Below are positions 40,098 through 48,582 of a stretch of DNA of 63,953 bases, piece after piece. The notes beneath the pieces are model-generated. The model saw only the letters and a program-made list of their open reading frames with translations. It made no database searches and was not told the origin of the DNA. The stretch spans positions 1 through 63,953 of the forward strand of contig JAQTMP010000001.1 in the NCBI GenBank assembly GCA_028714275.1, written 5' to 3'. This stretch comes from Candidatus Paceibacterota bacterium. Its GTDB lineage: Bacteria > Patescibacteriota > Minisyncoccia > Phycocordibacterales > CAINVO01. Position 1 is the stretch's first letter; each line of letters starts with the position of its first letter. Made by a program: the position numbers and the translations under genes.

Positions 40098-40856
40098 CTA
40101 ATTTATTCTCCACATTTTTTCTCCATCCGACTCAAATCTCTCTACGCTAGACGAAGATGCCCTCCATTCATCCGCAGGCAGTTTTAAATAATCCCGTATT
40201 GACTGGCTCACCCCATCCGAAAAAGTAAAAACGGTTTTTCCATATACCAAACGACTGACAATGATTCCTTCACGCATTTCTCGCCGAGCGCTGGAAAAAA
40301 TCCGATCTGGAAAAAGAATTTCGAGATAGATGTCACGTTTTTGATCTAAAACAATCTTCATGCCTTGAAGGGCGATTTTTGCTTCAAGCTTTTTTTCTGA
40401 GAGACTGCTCATCACAGCCTCGATCGCTCGCTGATCCGATGTCGAGCTCGCCTCCGAAACCGATGCTGTATTTACATTTAAAAAAGGCGCGAGCACTTTA
40501 CCCACATCGTACCGCTCCGCCACAGAAGGAAAACCGCCAATATATTTTCTTTTCATTTCGGTCAGAATGACTGCGTCAATCTTGTACTGATAGATTGGCA
40601 AACTCCGGCCGAGGATAGACAAGGCTGCTCGATCCTCGTCGCCCGCATTGATCAAAACCCTCACCCCATTTGGAGCTTCTATCAGCACCAACATATTTTT
40701 ATTTTTAGCCGTGCCGAGATTAAAAAACGAAACCCGCAGATGGGCTTGCGGCCACTCCATCCACACCAAATAACCCCCGAAAATAATGGGTAAAAAAGCC
40801 ACCAGAAAGACAAGCCAAAAGCGCGGTGATATACTGCTAGTGTCTTTGTTAGCCAT
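40098..40856 (-). CDS. ComEC-type metallo-beta-lactamase-like protein, degenerate site
   Basis: 252 residues. One N-terminal membrane helix (FWLVFLVAFLPIIFGGYLVW) then an MBL-like domain (LRVSFFNLGTAKNKNMLVLI, VLINAGDEDRAALSILGRSL). Where active enzymes have THxHxDH it has TEMKRKYIGG, so the metal ligands are lost. In most bacteria this domain is the C-terminal part of ComEC; here it is separate, beyond sodA, from the channel gene at 41383. It may be a structural partner in DNA uptake. Confidence 0.7.
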   Translation of the reverse strand: MANKDTSSISPRFWLVFLVAFLPIIFGGYLVWMEWPQAHLRVSFFNLGTAKNKNMLVLIEAPNGVRVLINAGDEDRAALSILGRSLPIYQYKIDAVILTEMKRKYIGGFPSVAERYDVGKVLAPFLNVNTASVSEASSTSDQRAIEAVMSSLSEKKLEAKIALQGMKIVLDQKRDIYLEILFPDRIFSSARREMREGIIVSRLVYGKTVFTFSDGVSQSIRDYLKLPADEWRASSSSVERFESDGEKMWRIN

Positions 40857-40873
40857 AATTTAATTTAAAATAT

Positions 40874-41482
40874 ATGCACACCTATCTTGAAAAAAAATTT
40901 AAAATTCCTGCTCTTGCGGGTATTTCTTCAAACACCATCACTGAGCATCTCAAGCTCTATGCTGGATACGTCAAGCATAGCAATCTGATTCTGCAAAAGA
41001 TTTCCGAGCTATCGGCTACGCCAGAAGCAGCGGAAAAAAATGTCTACGCTATTGGTGAGCTCCGTCGACGCTTTGGCTTCGAATTTGACGGTATGCGCAA
41101 TCACGAATATTATTTTGCGCAGTTTGAAGGGGCGCCCAAGCAAGCTGATCAGAAAAGTCCTCTCTCTAAAAAAATTGCCAGTGTCTGGGGAAACTTTGAT
41201 GCATGGTTTAAGGAATTTAATACCCTCGCCATGACTCGCGGGATTGGCTGGGCTATTCTTTATTACGATCCAACCGCTGATACTCTCCTCAATGTTTGGG
41301 CTGATGAACAGCATCTCGGACACCTCACCGGTCTCAAGCCAATCCTGATGCTCGATATGTGGGAGCACTCATTTATGCTGGACTATCCGCCTTCAGAAAA
41401 GAAAAAATATGTTGAAGCTTTTTTTACCAACCTCAACGGCGAGGTGGTAGAAGAACGTTTTGCAGAGGCGGTCGGTAAGTAA
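40874..41482 (+). CDS. sodA: superoxide dismutase, Fe/Mn type
   Basis: 202 residues, normal length. Metal ligands in order: His in TEHLKLYAGYVKHSN, His in RNHEYYFAQF, then Asp and His in MLDMWEHSFMLDY. It removes superoxide in the cytoplasm. Its last ~100 bases overlap the end of comEC on the other strand. The start is 17 bases from the divergent MBL-like gene. Confidence 0.92.
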   Translation: MHTYLEKKFKIPALAGISSNTITEHLKLYAGYVKHSNLILQKISELSATPEAAEKNVYAIGELRRRFGFEFDGMRNHEYYFAQFEGAPKQADQKSPLSKKIASVWGNFDAWFKEFNTLAMTRGIGWAILYYDPTADTLLNVWADEQHLGHLTGLKPILMLDMWEHSFMLDYPPSEKKKYVEAFFTNLNGEVVEERFAEAVGK

Positions 41483-42984
41483 AAAGCGTGATAGCCACTC
41501 GCCGCACCTAATAAAAAAATATAGGCCCCAATACTCCACCCAAAACTAAACGGGTGGAGTATTGTGTAGGCGTACGGAAGATTTGAACCAACGTCGACTA
41601 CCCCGAGCTCAAAAGCGAGTAAAATATAGGCCGCAAAAACTGACGGCAAGGCCAGAACAACCGAAACAAAAGCTGAAATCCCCATCACAAAACTAAAGAA
41701 CATGGTCAGAGGTACGAGCGGCACCACTAGGAGATTGACTGGCAGGGCGACAAGAGACACTCCGCCAGTGGTGTAGAGCAGCAGGGGCAAAGTCGCAAAT
41801 TGAGTAGAAAAAGTAGCTACGACCAAAGGCCGGATTCCATATTTTTCGGGTAAAAATCTAAAGAGATGTTCAAAGGGAGGTGAAAAAATAATGAGACCAA
41901 GAGTAGCTAAAAAGCTCAGCTGAAAGGAAGGGTTGTGAAGAAGAAGCGAAGGTGTAACACACAACATTATGAAACAGGCTGCCCACAGGGCTCGCGAGGC
42001 ATTGTAGGATCTGGAAGTTTCACGCGCGAACACAGCGATCAAAGCCATGATCACTGCGCGAATGACTGTGGCGCTGCCCCCAGCCATCAAGGAAAACAAA
42101 ACAATCCCTAAAGCCCCGGCAATGGATCCAAAAATTTTCGGAATAAAAGTCGGGAGCAAAGCAAAGACCTGCATCATGGCTTCAGCCACGATGGTGACAT
42201 TTTGACCTGACAAAACGACAATATGAATAATGCCAACCCTTTTAAATTTTTCTTGCAAATCAGCAGATAGGCTGCGCTTGCCAGCAATGACCAAGCCGCC
42301 GGCCAGCGAGCTATACGGCTCCGGCAAAAGTTCATCCAATCTCCCCAGAAAAAGTTTTTTGAATTTTAAAAGCTGACCCTTAAGAATATTGCCGTTATCT
42401 CTTGAAATGATTGCCCCGTCTCGCGCTGTAAAAAGATAATCAACATCCTGACTAGCCAAATATTCCTCGTAATCAAACCATCTGCCATCACCCGACTGAA
42501 AAGACACCGGATTTCTAAGCTGCCCCCACAACTGCAAACGATCTCCGTAACGCAAATCGGAAAGGTTGCGAGAGAAAATGGGAGTGGAGACAAGAATTGT
42601 GGCTTTAAAGGGAGTCTCGACAGAAAAAGTCACTCTGCGATTGTGGGCTCGGAGCTCTGGATCATCCACCACTATGCCCTCAAGAGTGATAGGCTGAGCC
42701 AAAAAGGCTTCTCCATTTTTCACATGGCTCTCAAGGGCGTGCCAAGTCAAAAATATTCCTAGCATTACGAAGATAAAAATAATCAAAAGGAATAATAAAA
42801 ACTTTTTGAAACGAAAATGGGCTTGAGGTAAAAAGAAAAATGAAAGAAGAAAAGTCGCGATTCCGCCTATCAATAAAATCAAAACCAGGCTGAATTTTTT
42901 ATTTAGTAAAAATCGATGGGTGTCCGCCCATACGATCGCTCCACAAAAACTAACGATGGGCATGTAGTAATACATGCCCATCAT
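41383..42984 (-). CDS. comEC: ComEC/Rec2 competence channel
   Basis: 533 residues with many membrane helices. N-terminal OB-like DUF4131 region (VVDDPELRAHNRRVTFSVET), then the Competence domain (AGLVIAGKRSLSADLQEKFKR-like, HIVVLSGQNVTIVAEAM). It forms the inner-membrane channel that imports single-stranded DNA. The MBL domain is missing from this protein (see 40098-40856). The type IV pilus genes at 48328-55467 could supply the DNA-capturing fibre. Confidence 0.88.
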   Translation of the reverse strand: MMGMYYYMPIVSFCGAIVWADTHRFLLNKKFSLVLILLIGGIATFLLSFFFLPQAHFRFKKFLLFLLIIFIFVMLGIFLTWHALESHVKNGEAFLAQPITLEGIVVDDPELRAHNRRVTFSVETPFKATILVSTPIFSRNLSDLRYGDRLQLWGQLRNPVSFQSGDGRWFDYEEYLASQDVDYLFTARDGAIISRDNGNILKGQLLKFKKLFLGRLDELLPEPYSSLAGGLVIAGKRSLSADLQEKFKRVGIIHIVVLSGQNVTIVAEAMMQVFALLPTFIPKIFGSIAGALGIVLFSLMAGGSATVIRAVIMALIAVFARETSRSYNASRALWAACFIMLCVTPSLLLHNPSFQLSFLATLGLIIFSPPFEHLFRFLPEKYGIRPLVVATFSTQFATLPLLLYTTGGVSLVALPVNLLVVPLVPLTMFFSFVMGISAFVSVVLALPSVFAAYILLAFELGVVDVGSNLPYAYTILHPFSFGWSIGAYIFLLGAASGYHAFYLPTASAKRSSTTSPLRLVKKASTYFFFSEGG

Positions 42985-43035
42985 TTTACCTACCCCGCTT
43001 AAAATTTTGATGAAGAGATGCTAAATTTGCTCAAA

Positions 43036-43794
43036 CTATCTTTGCCACCCTTCAATAATATTTTTCTCCTCTCTGGCGTCCAAAGCCTTTTTATATTTGG
43101 CACCCTTAGCCCCCTTGACCCTTTTTTCACATTCGGCCCAGGTTTTATGTTTTTGTAAAACACCCTCAACCAAGGAAAGATACGAATAGGCTTTGGCGCT
43201 GCTTCTATTTTTGGAAGCACTTCGGGCGCCATCGAGCACTGGGTCGACTTTAATATTTAAAATATCTATGTGATGTAAAGCTTTATACCCTTCGAGTGAA
43301 CCTTTGTACAAAGATTCTGGTGCATTATCGGCAAAGGCAGTGGCTATGACATCGCAGCGCTCGTTGCCCGCGATTCCTCGGTGACCTCCAATGTATTCCC
43401 ATTTTATTTTTTTACCCAAGCTGATATCCGCCAACTTTTGCCACAAATCCTTGTTTAAAACTTCTTTTTTTTCCTTGGTTTGCCAATTATTTCTCTGCCA
43501 CCCTGAGACCCAGCGCGTGATGCCGTTGATCAGATATGAGGAGTCTGTATATATAGTATAAAGGCTCTCTTTAGCTGAGGTTTTATCAAAATAATCTTCA
43601 AAATGTTTTAAAGCTGCCAGGGCGGCGTTCATTTCCATTCTATTATTGGTGGCCATGGCCTCAGATCCACCAAGCTCGTCTACCTGTATTCGTCCTGCCG
43701 AATCCGCATAGACCACCACTGCTCCAAAACCCCCTGGCCCTGGATTGCCACGGGATGAACCGTCCGTAAAAATCATCACATTATTTTTAGTCAT
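43036..43794 (-). CDS. rnhA: ribonuclease HI with C-terminal hybrid-binding-like domain
   Basis: 252 residues. Catalytic residues of RNase HI are visible: IFTDGSSRGNPGPGG, NRMEMNAALAAL, YTDSSYLINGI and the final GHRGIAGNERCD. It cuts RNA in RNA-DNA hybrids. Residues ~200-250 (AYSYLSLVEGVLQKHKTWAE, VKGAKGAKYKK) resemble the viroplasmin/hybrid-binding domain that eukaryotic and some bacterial RNases H carry at the N-terminus; here it is at the C-terminus. Confidence 0.9.
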   Translation of the reverse strand: MTKNNVMIFTDGSSRGNPGPGGFGAVVVYADSAGRIQVDELGGSEAMATNNRMEMNAALAALKHFEDYFDKTSAKESLYTIYTDSSYLINGITRWVSGWQRNNWQTKEKKEVLNKDLWQKLADISLGKKIKWEYIGGHRGIAGNERCDVIATAFADNAPESLYKGSLEGYKALHHIDILNIKVDPVLDGARSASKNRSSAKAYSYLSLVEGVLQKHKTWAECEKRVKGAKGAKYKKALDAREEKNIIEGWQR

Positions 43795-43838
43795 TTTATT
43801 AAAATTCTTTAGGCTATTATACCAGACTGGCCAACGGA

Positions 43839-45662
43839 TTATACTGACTTTACGTCAACGATCCGCAGCCTCAGCTCAGGAAAACCTCGAAACATAGACT
43901 TCTCCATGGTCACAAAAAGGTCCACTTTGGCCCCAGCGCGCAGAGCTTTGTTTTCAAAATTATCTTCGGTCATAAAAAAACCAATGGCTGAAAGTTTTTT
44001 ACCCGCGATATTTTTGGTTATCAACTCAAGATGATTTTTTTCCTTGCCAAAAAGTTTTACTGCATCGAGGATCACATCCCGAATGCGGAAAATAGGTTTG
44101 GGATTGGCCATGCCAAAAGGCGCCATTTTTTCAACCAACGTATACGTCTGCCAAGTAACATCCTCGAGAGAAATTTCGGCGTCCTCTTGTGGCGTATCCT
44201 CTGCCTGTCCTTGATCTGTTTGCCCCTCTACAAGATTTTTCAAGTCATTTTTGGTAGAAAGACTGGCCAGCGCCTTTTCCAGCTCGGTCTGAAAATAATG
44301 AATCTGCTCAGGTTCCACACTGAATCCCCCAGCCCCAGCATGTCCGCCAAAATCCTTGAAAACTTTTTTATCCGTAGCGTTCATGACATCCACTAGACTG
44401 ATTTTACCATTGGATCGACATGACCCTTTGATAGTACCTGTCATCTCGTCTCCATCTCTGCCCCACAAAAAAACCGGACGATCATATTCTTCGACGAGCT
44501 TGCCTGCCACCAGACCAAGCAGGGCCGGACTCCAATTGGGATTGCCAGCCACAATGACTGAAACCTCCGCTGAAAGCTTTTCGAATCTTTCTGCCAAAAT
44601 CTTGCGAATTTCTTTAACCAACGAAGCCACTTTTCCTTTTCGTTCATTATTTATATGATCTAAATGCTCCGCCAAGGCTCCAGCCTGACTGACGTCTTCG
44701 GTTGAAAGCAGCTTAAAGGCATCCATCGGCACACCCATACGCGAGGCCGCGTTGATCCTGGGAGAAATCATAAAACCAATGTCATCTTCCGAAAGGTATC
44801 TCTGATCTATTTTCAATTTTCTCAAAAGAGCGGCGAGTCCGGCTCTGGGAGATTTGCGTAAAACTTTCAAGCCATAATGGGCAAAAATGCGATTTTCCCC
44901 AAGCAAAGGCACCATGTCCGAAAAGGTGGCAATGCCTACCATGTCGAGCAACCATTTTTCCCAGCCATCAACAATCTCTATATCCCGAGCGGCAAGCAGA
45001 TTTCGCAATGGCTTATGCGTAACAAGAGCTTGCACTACTTTAAAAATCACTCCGGATCCGCAAAGCATTTTTTCAGGATACTCACAGTCTGATTGTTTTG
45101 GATTGATGATGGCATAGGCGGGAGGCAAAACATCTGGAGCAATATGGTGATCCGTAATAATCACATCCATGCCGAGCTTCTGGGCGAGAGCAACTTCCTC
45201 CACATCGGTGATTCCACAATCAATCGTAATCATTAGTTTCACCCCATCTCGCGCAAAACCTTCGACAGCTTCCCGATTGAGACCAAAACCTTCGTCGTGG
45301 CGCTGAGGAATATAGACGCGGACACCACCAATATCATTTTTCCCATTTTCGGATTTTCCTCCCAGCCCAATTTTTTTAAAAAAATCATAAAGCACCACTG
45401 CGCCCGGCACTCCGTCGTGGTCATAATCACTAAAAATTAAAATCTGTTCTGGGCGAAGAACGCCCTCAAAGCATTGGCGGATGGCTTGAGTGATCCTCTC
45501 TACCCCTTTTCGCATATCTTTCAGCAAGTAGGGATCATGCCCCTTGGCATAGTCTATGGAAAAAAAATCTTGAGCGGCTTGCGTGGTTTTGATACCCCTC
45601 CTAGAAAGCAACTGCCTCAAAAGCTCTGGGTATTCAGACAACTGAGATTGGGATTCGAACAT
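43839..45662 (-). CDS. recJ: single-stranded-DNA exonuclease RecJ
   Basis: 607 residues. DHH motifs FSDYDHDGVPGAVVLYDF, MITIDCGITD and VIITDHHIAP, then the DHHA1 loop FGGHAGAGGF and an OB fold. It degrades 5' ends of single-stranded DNA in recombination and repair. A ~35-residue acidic insert (GQTDQGQAEDTPQEDAE) lies between DHHA1 and OB domains. Confidence 0.93.
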   Translation of the reverse strand: MFESQSQLSEYPELLRQLLSRRGIKTTQAAQDFFSIDYAKGHDPYLLKDMRKGVERITQAIRQCFEGVLRPEQILIFSDYDHDGVPGAVVLYDFFKKIGLGGKSENGKNDIGGVRVYIPQRHDEGFGLNREAVEGFARDGVKLMITIDCGITDVEEVALAQKLGMDVIITDHHIAPDVLPPAYAIINPKQSDCEYPEKMLCGSGVIFKVVQALVTHKPLRNLLAARDIEIVDGWEKWLLDMVGIATFSDMVPLLGENRIFAHYGLKVLRKSPRAGLAALLRKLKIDQRYLSEDDIGFMISPRINAASRMGVPMDAFKLLSTEDVSQAGALAEHLDHINNERKGKVASLVKEIRKILAERFEKLSAEVSVIVAGNPNWSPALLGLVAGKLVEEYDRPVFLWGRDGDEMTGTIKGSCRSNGKISLVDVMNATDKKVFKDFGGHAGAGGFSVEPEQIHYFQTELEKALASLSTKNDLKNLVEGQTDQGQAEDTPQEDAEISLEDVTWQTYTLVEKMAPFGMANPKPIFRIRDVILDAVKLFGKEKNHLELITKNIAGKKLSAIGFFMTEDNFENKALRAGAKVDLFVTMEKSMFRGFPELRLRIVDVKSV

Positions 45663-45715
45663 TTGGGTATTTTAGCACAATCAGCAAAAGTTTATTTTTT
45701 AGGTATAATAAACCC

Positions 45716-46153
45716 ATGCTAAAAAATATCCCTTATATTACCGACCCAGATTGCCTTTTTTGTAAAATCATTGAGGGCTCAATTTCATCATATAAAGTCT
45801 ACGAAGATGCTGACACTTATGCTTTTCTGGATATCAATCCAAACAATCACGGCCACACCCTAGTAGTGCCAAAAGATCATTTTGAAAATATTTATGGCAC
45901 CCCAGATGAAACTCTCTGTCGTACCATGATCACAGCCCGGAAAGTCGCCATCGCAGTCAAAAACGCCCTAAATGCAGACGGGGTAAACATTAACATCAAC
46001 AACGAAACGGCGGCTGGCCAAATAATTTTTCATACTCACATTCATATTATTCCTCGTTTCAATAATGACGGTTTCAAACACTGGGCCCAAAAAAGCTACC
46101 TCCCTGGCGAAGCCGAAAGCGTCTTAGAAAAGATAAAAGAAAAACTTAAATAA
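45716..46153 (+). CDS. HIT-family nucleotide hydrolase
   Basis: 145 residues. HIT triad HTHIHIIPR near the C-terminus and the N-terminal CLFCKIIEGSISSYKVYED. Hydrolyses or transfers nucleotides from substrates such as Ap4A or AMP-lysine. Divergent from recJ. Its last 7 codons and stop lie in an arm of the structured element at 46131-46277. Confidence 0.92.
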   Translation: MLKNIPYITDPDCLFCKIIEGSISSYKVYEDADTYAFLDINPNNHGHTLVVPKDHFENIYGTPDETLCRTMITARKVAIAVKNALNADGVNININNETAAGQIIFHTHIHIIPRFNNDGFKHWAQKSYLPGEAESVLEKIKEKLK

Positions 46154-46277
46154 AATTAAGAGCCCTTTCGGGAGCACGGATAAATCCTTGCTAGGATTTT
46201 CCTCGTGCTCGCTCCGTCGAGCCTCGCAAGTCTCCCTCAAGGGTTCTTAATTTTATTTAAGTTTTTCTTTTATTTTA
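46131..46277 (-). repeat. structured intergenic element, core family A, copy 1
   Basis: Arms of ~37 bases (46131-46167 and 46239-46276, a few mismatches) enclose a 71-base core (gggagcacggataaatcctt to aagtctccc). The left arm includes the last codons and stop of the HIT gene; the right arm includes the pgk stop at 46270-46272. The core is shared with 55549-55620. It lies between convergent genes and can act as a two-way terminator. Confidence 0.9.
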
Positions 46278-47412
46278 GCGCTTCAATTCCGACTAACGTC
46301 TCATCCAAAAGATATTGCAACATCGCACCGCCGCCAGTAGAAATAAAACTAATTTTTGACTCAGCTTTTTCCCCGAGAGAGCTAATAGCGGCCAGAGTAT
46401 CTCCCCCGCCCACCACCGCTTCTAAAGAGCCGTCCGCATCTGAAATAATTTTAGCCAGCTCAATAGTCGGCTCCGTAAAACCAAGCTCATAATTTCCGAG
46501 TGGACCATTCCACAAAACACATTTTGATTCACCAATCATGGTCTGCAGCATAGACATGGTTTCGGGACCTGCATCCATAATGACGTCTGCGTCACCCACT
46601 TGGTCTGATTTCTTGGCTGAAACAGCCTGAGTATTTTTATCCTGCACGATGACATCTGTCGGGACCAAAAGCCTGGTGTCCGCTACTATATCTGTGACCG
46701 AAAAATCTCCACCTGAGACAAGCGATGCTCCGACATTCCATCTGCGCGCCTTAAAAAGATTGTTGGCCAAAGCTCCTCCCACAAAAACATGGTCAGCCAA
46801 CGTTAAAAACTTTTGAATCAAAGGGAGTTTGGTGTCAAACTTAGCGCCGCCTAAAATAAACAAAAAAGGATGAGGGGGGTGAAATATTTTTTTGAGATGG
46901 TTGATCTCGTCAGACAAAAGCAGCCCAGCATAGTGAGGTAAAAATTCGGGTACCCCCACTATCGAAGCATGTGATCGGTGTGAGACAGAAAAAGCATCAT
47001 TCACGTAGATGTCTGCAAAACCAGCTAGTTTTTTAGAAAATTCTCGATCATTCTTTTTTTCTTCTGGGTATTGGCGGATATTTTCGACGAGAATGATATC
47101 TCCGTCCGCCATAGAAGACATTTCGGCTAAACTTTCTTTGCTAAAAATATCTTCAACAAAAGTTAAAGGAAAAATCTTCATTAAATAATCATAGATAGGC
47201 CGCAGGGAATCTCCGCCCTTGCCTTCAATGTGACTAATGAGGATAATCTTTGCCTTTTGATTGCGTAAAAACTCAATAGTCGCAAGGCTTTTTTTGATTC
47301 GGGTGTCTCCAGTGATTTTACCGTTTTCGATGGGGACATTAAAATCTACCCGCACAAGTACTTTTTTACCGGCAAGGGATTCCAAGGTGGTGATGGATTT
47401 TGGGATGAGCAT
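46270..47412 (-). CDS. pgk: phosphoglycerate kinase
   Basis: 380 residues, close to normal (390). Substrate motif KVLVRVDFNVPIENGKI, LLVPTDVIVQDK and nucleotide loop GDTLAAISSLG. Glycolytic step making ATP from 1,3-bisphosphoglycerate. It follows tpiA with 34 bases between, so the two form an operon. Confidence 0.96.
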   Translation of the reverse strand: MLIPKSITTLESLAGKKVLVRVDFNVPIENGKITGDTRIKKSLATIEFLRNQKAKIILISHIEGKGGDSLRPIYDYLMKIFPLTFVEDIFSKESLAEMSSMADGDIILVENIRQYPEEKKNDREFSKKLAGFADIYVNDAFSVSHRSHASIVGVPEFLPHYAGLLLSDEINHLKKIFHPPHPFLFILGGAKFDTKLPLIQKFLTLADHVFVGGALANNLFKARRWNVGASLVSGGDFSVTDIVADTRLLVPTDVIVQDKNTQAVSAKKSDQVGDADVIMDAGPETMSMLQTMIGESKCVLWNGPLGNYELGFTEPTIELAKIISDADGSLEAVVGGGDTLAAISSLGEKAESKISFISTGGGAMLQYLLDETLVGIEALK

Positions 47413-47446
47413 ACAGTAAATAAAATTCCTAATAATTTCTTATAAA

Positions 47447-48295
47447 CTAATCACTATTTTTTAAAAGATGACGAAAATTTTCGACTGACAAACTTTCACG
47501 GCCCACCAACACTCCGTCAGCCTGGCCTTCGTTGATTATGCTGCTGACGTTTTCAGCTGTGACCGAGCCTCCGTATATGACGGCTACCATTGAAGCTGGA
47601 GCGCCGCCCACCAACTCCATTAAATATTTTTTGATAAAAATACTCATCTGGTGCATATCATGAGGAGTAACAACTTGAAAAGCCTGATTGCCGATAGCCC
47701 AGAGCGGCTCGTAGGCAATCACAATATTGGCTATGTCTTTGCCGATGACGTTTTGCAAGGCTGCTTTGATTTGATTTTTTATATGAGAAAGATAATCCCC
47801 CTGATCATCCCGCGCTGACTCTCCCACACAGACCACCGGTTTCAAACCGTTTTCCAGTGCAATCAAAACTTTTTGATTGACTATAGCATCCGTCTCGCCC
47901 ATGGCACGGCGCTCTGAATGTCCGACAATCACATACCCTGCCCCGAGGCTTTTTAGCATGGAAGCGGCCACTTCCCCAGTAAATGAGCCACCCTTTTTGG
48001 CAGACAAGTCTTGGGCTCCAACAAAAATATGTTTACTATCTTTTGTCCTCGAAAAATAAGCGGCTACACTTGTCAAAAACGGATGGGGTGGGCAAATGAC
48101 AAGAACCGTTTTCTTGAGCTCACGGGCAAACGAACGAACCCCTACCGCAAGACTTTTGGCTTCCATCAGTGACCCTGGATTTTCCTTCCAATTGGCAATG
48201 ATGATTTTTTTAGGTTTTGTTGCTATTTTGTTTACCGATTTTTTGCTCCTCGGCTTTATTTTTTTCTTCAAGACTTTTTTAGAGCGCTTTTTCAT
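47447..48295 (-). CDS. tpiA: triosephosphate isomerase with basic N-terminal extension
   Basis: 282 residues. The barrel starts near residue 30 (IIIANWKENPGSL) and has catalytic His in VIVGHSERR and Glu in VIAYEPLWAIGN. The first ~28 residues are almost all Lys, Arg and Ser (KKRSKKVLKKKIKPRSKK), an odd tail for this enzyme that could bind RNA or the membrane. Confidence 0.95.
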   Translation of the reverse strand: MKKRSKKVLKKKIKPRSKKSVNKIATKPKKIIIANWKENPGSLMEAKSLAVGVRSFARELKKTVLVICPPHPFLTSVAAYFSRTKDSKHIFVGAQDLSAKKGGSFTGEVAASMLKSLGAGYVIVGHSERRAMGETDAIVNQKVLIALENGLKPVVCVGESARDDQGDYLSHIKNQIKAALQNVIGKDIANIVIAYEPLWAIGNQAFQVVTPHDMHQMSIFIKKYLMELVGGAPASMVAVIYGGSVTAENVSSIINEGQADGVLVGRESLSVENFRHLLKNSD

Positions 48296-48327
48296 AGGTT
48301 ACAGGCATTATATCACAATCAAAACTT

Positions 48328-48564
48328 CTATTTTGCCCTTCTAATCATCCAAAGGGCAGCCGCCACCAACACCAATACCGCCAAAAGAGTCAAAAACACC
48401 ATAGGAAAATAGCTTCCGGCGTTTTTGACAAGAGGTTGCCCGTTTTGGGTAGCTAAATCAGTAGTGCTAGCCGTTGCATTTTCTGCTGGATTGAGATTAC
48501 CCTGAATATTGCCAGAAATGTTGGCGTGGATATATTGAGGAGGGGGTTGAAGTGTATTTTTCAT
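48328..48564 (-). CDS. small single-pass membrane protein of the pilus operon
   Basis: 78 residues. Residues 52-73 are a membrane helix (FPMVFLTLLAVLVLVAAALW) with a basic end (RRAK); the N-terminal ~50 residues are Asn/Gln/Ala rich and would face outside. Not recognised. It lies 18 bases past the PilX-like gene and probably belongs to the pilus transcription unit. Confidence 0.55.
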   Translation of the reverse strand: MKNTLQPPPQYIHANISGNIQGNLNPAENATASTTDLATQNGQPLVKNAGSYFPMVFLTLLAVLVLVAAALWMIRRAK

Positions 48565-48582
48565 ATATTTTTCGAATTTATT

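Noticed and set aside
45640..45670. gggattcgaac resembling a tRNA T-arm
   Set aside because: It is the first codons of recJ (FESQSQ) and no acceptor, D or anticodon arm can be folded around it.
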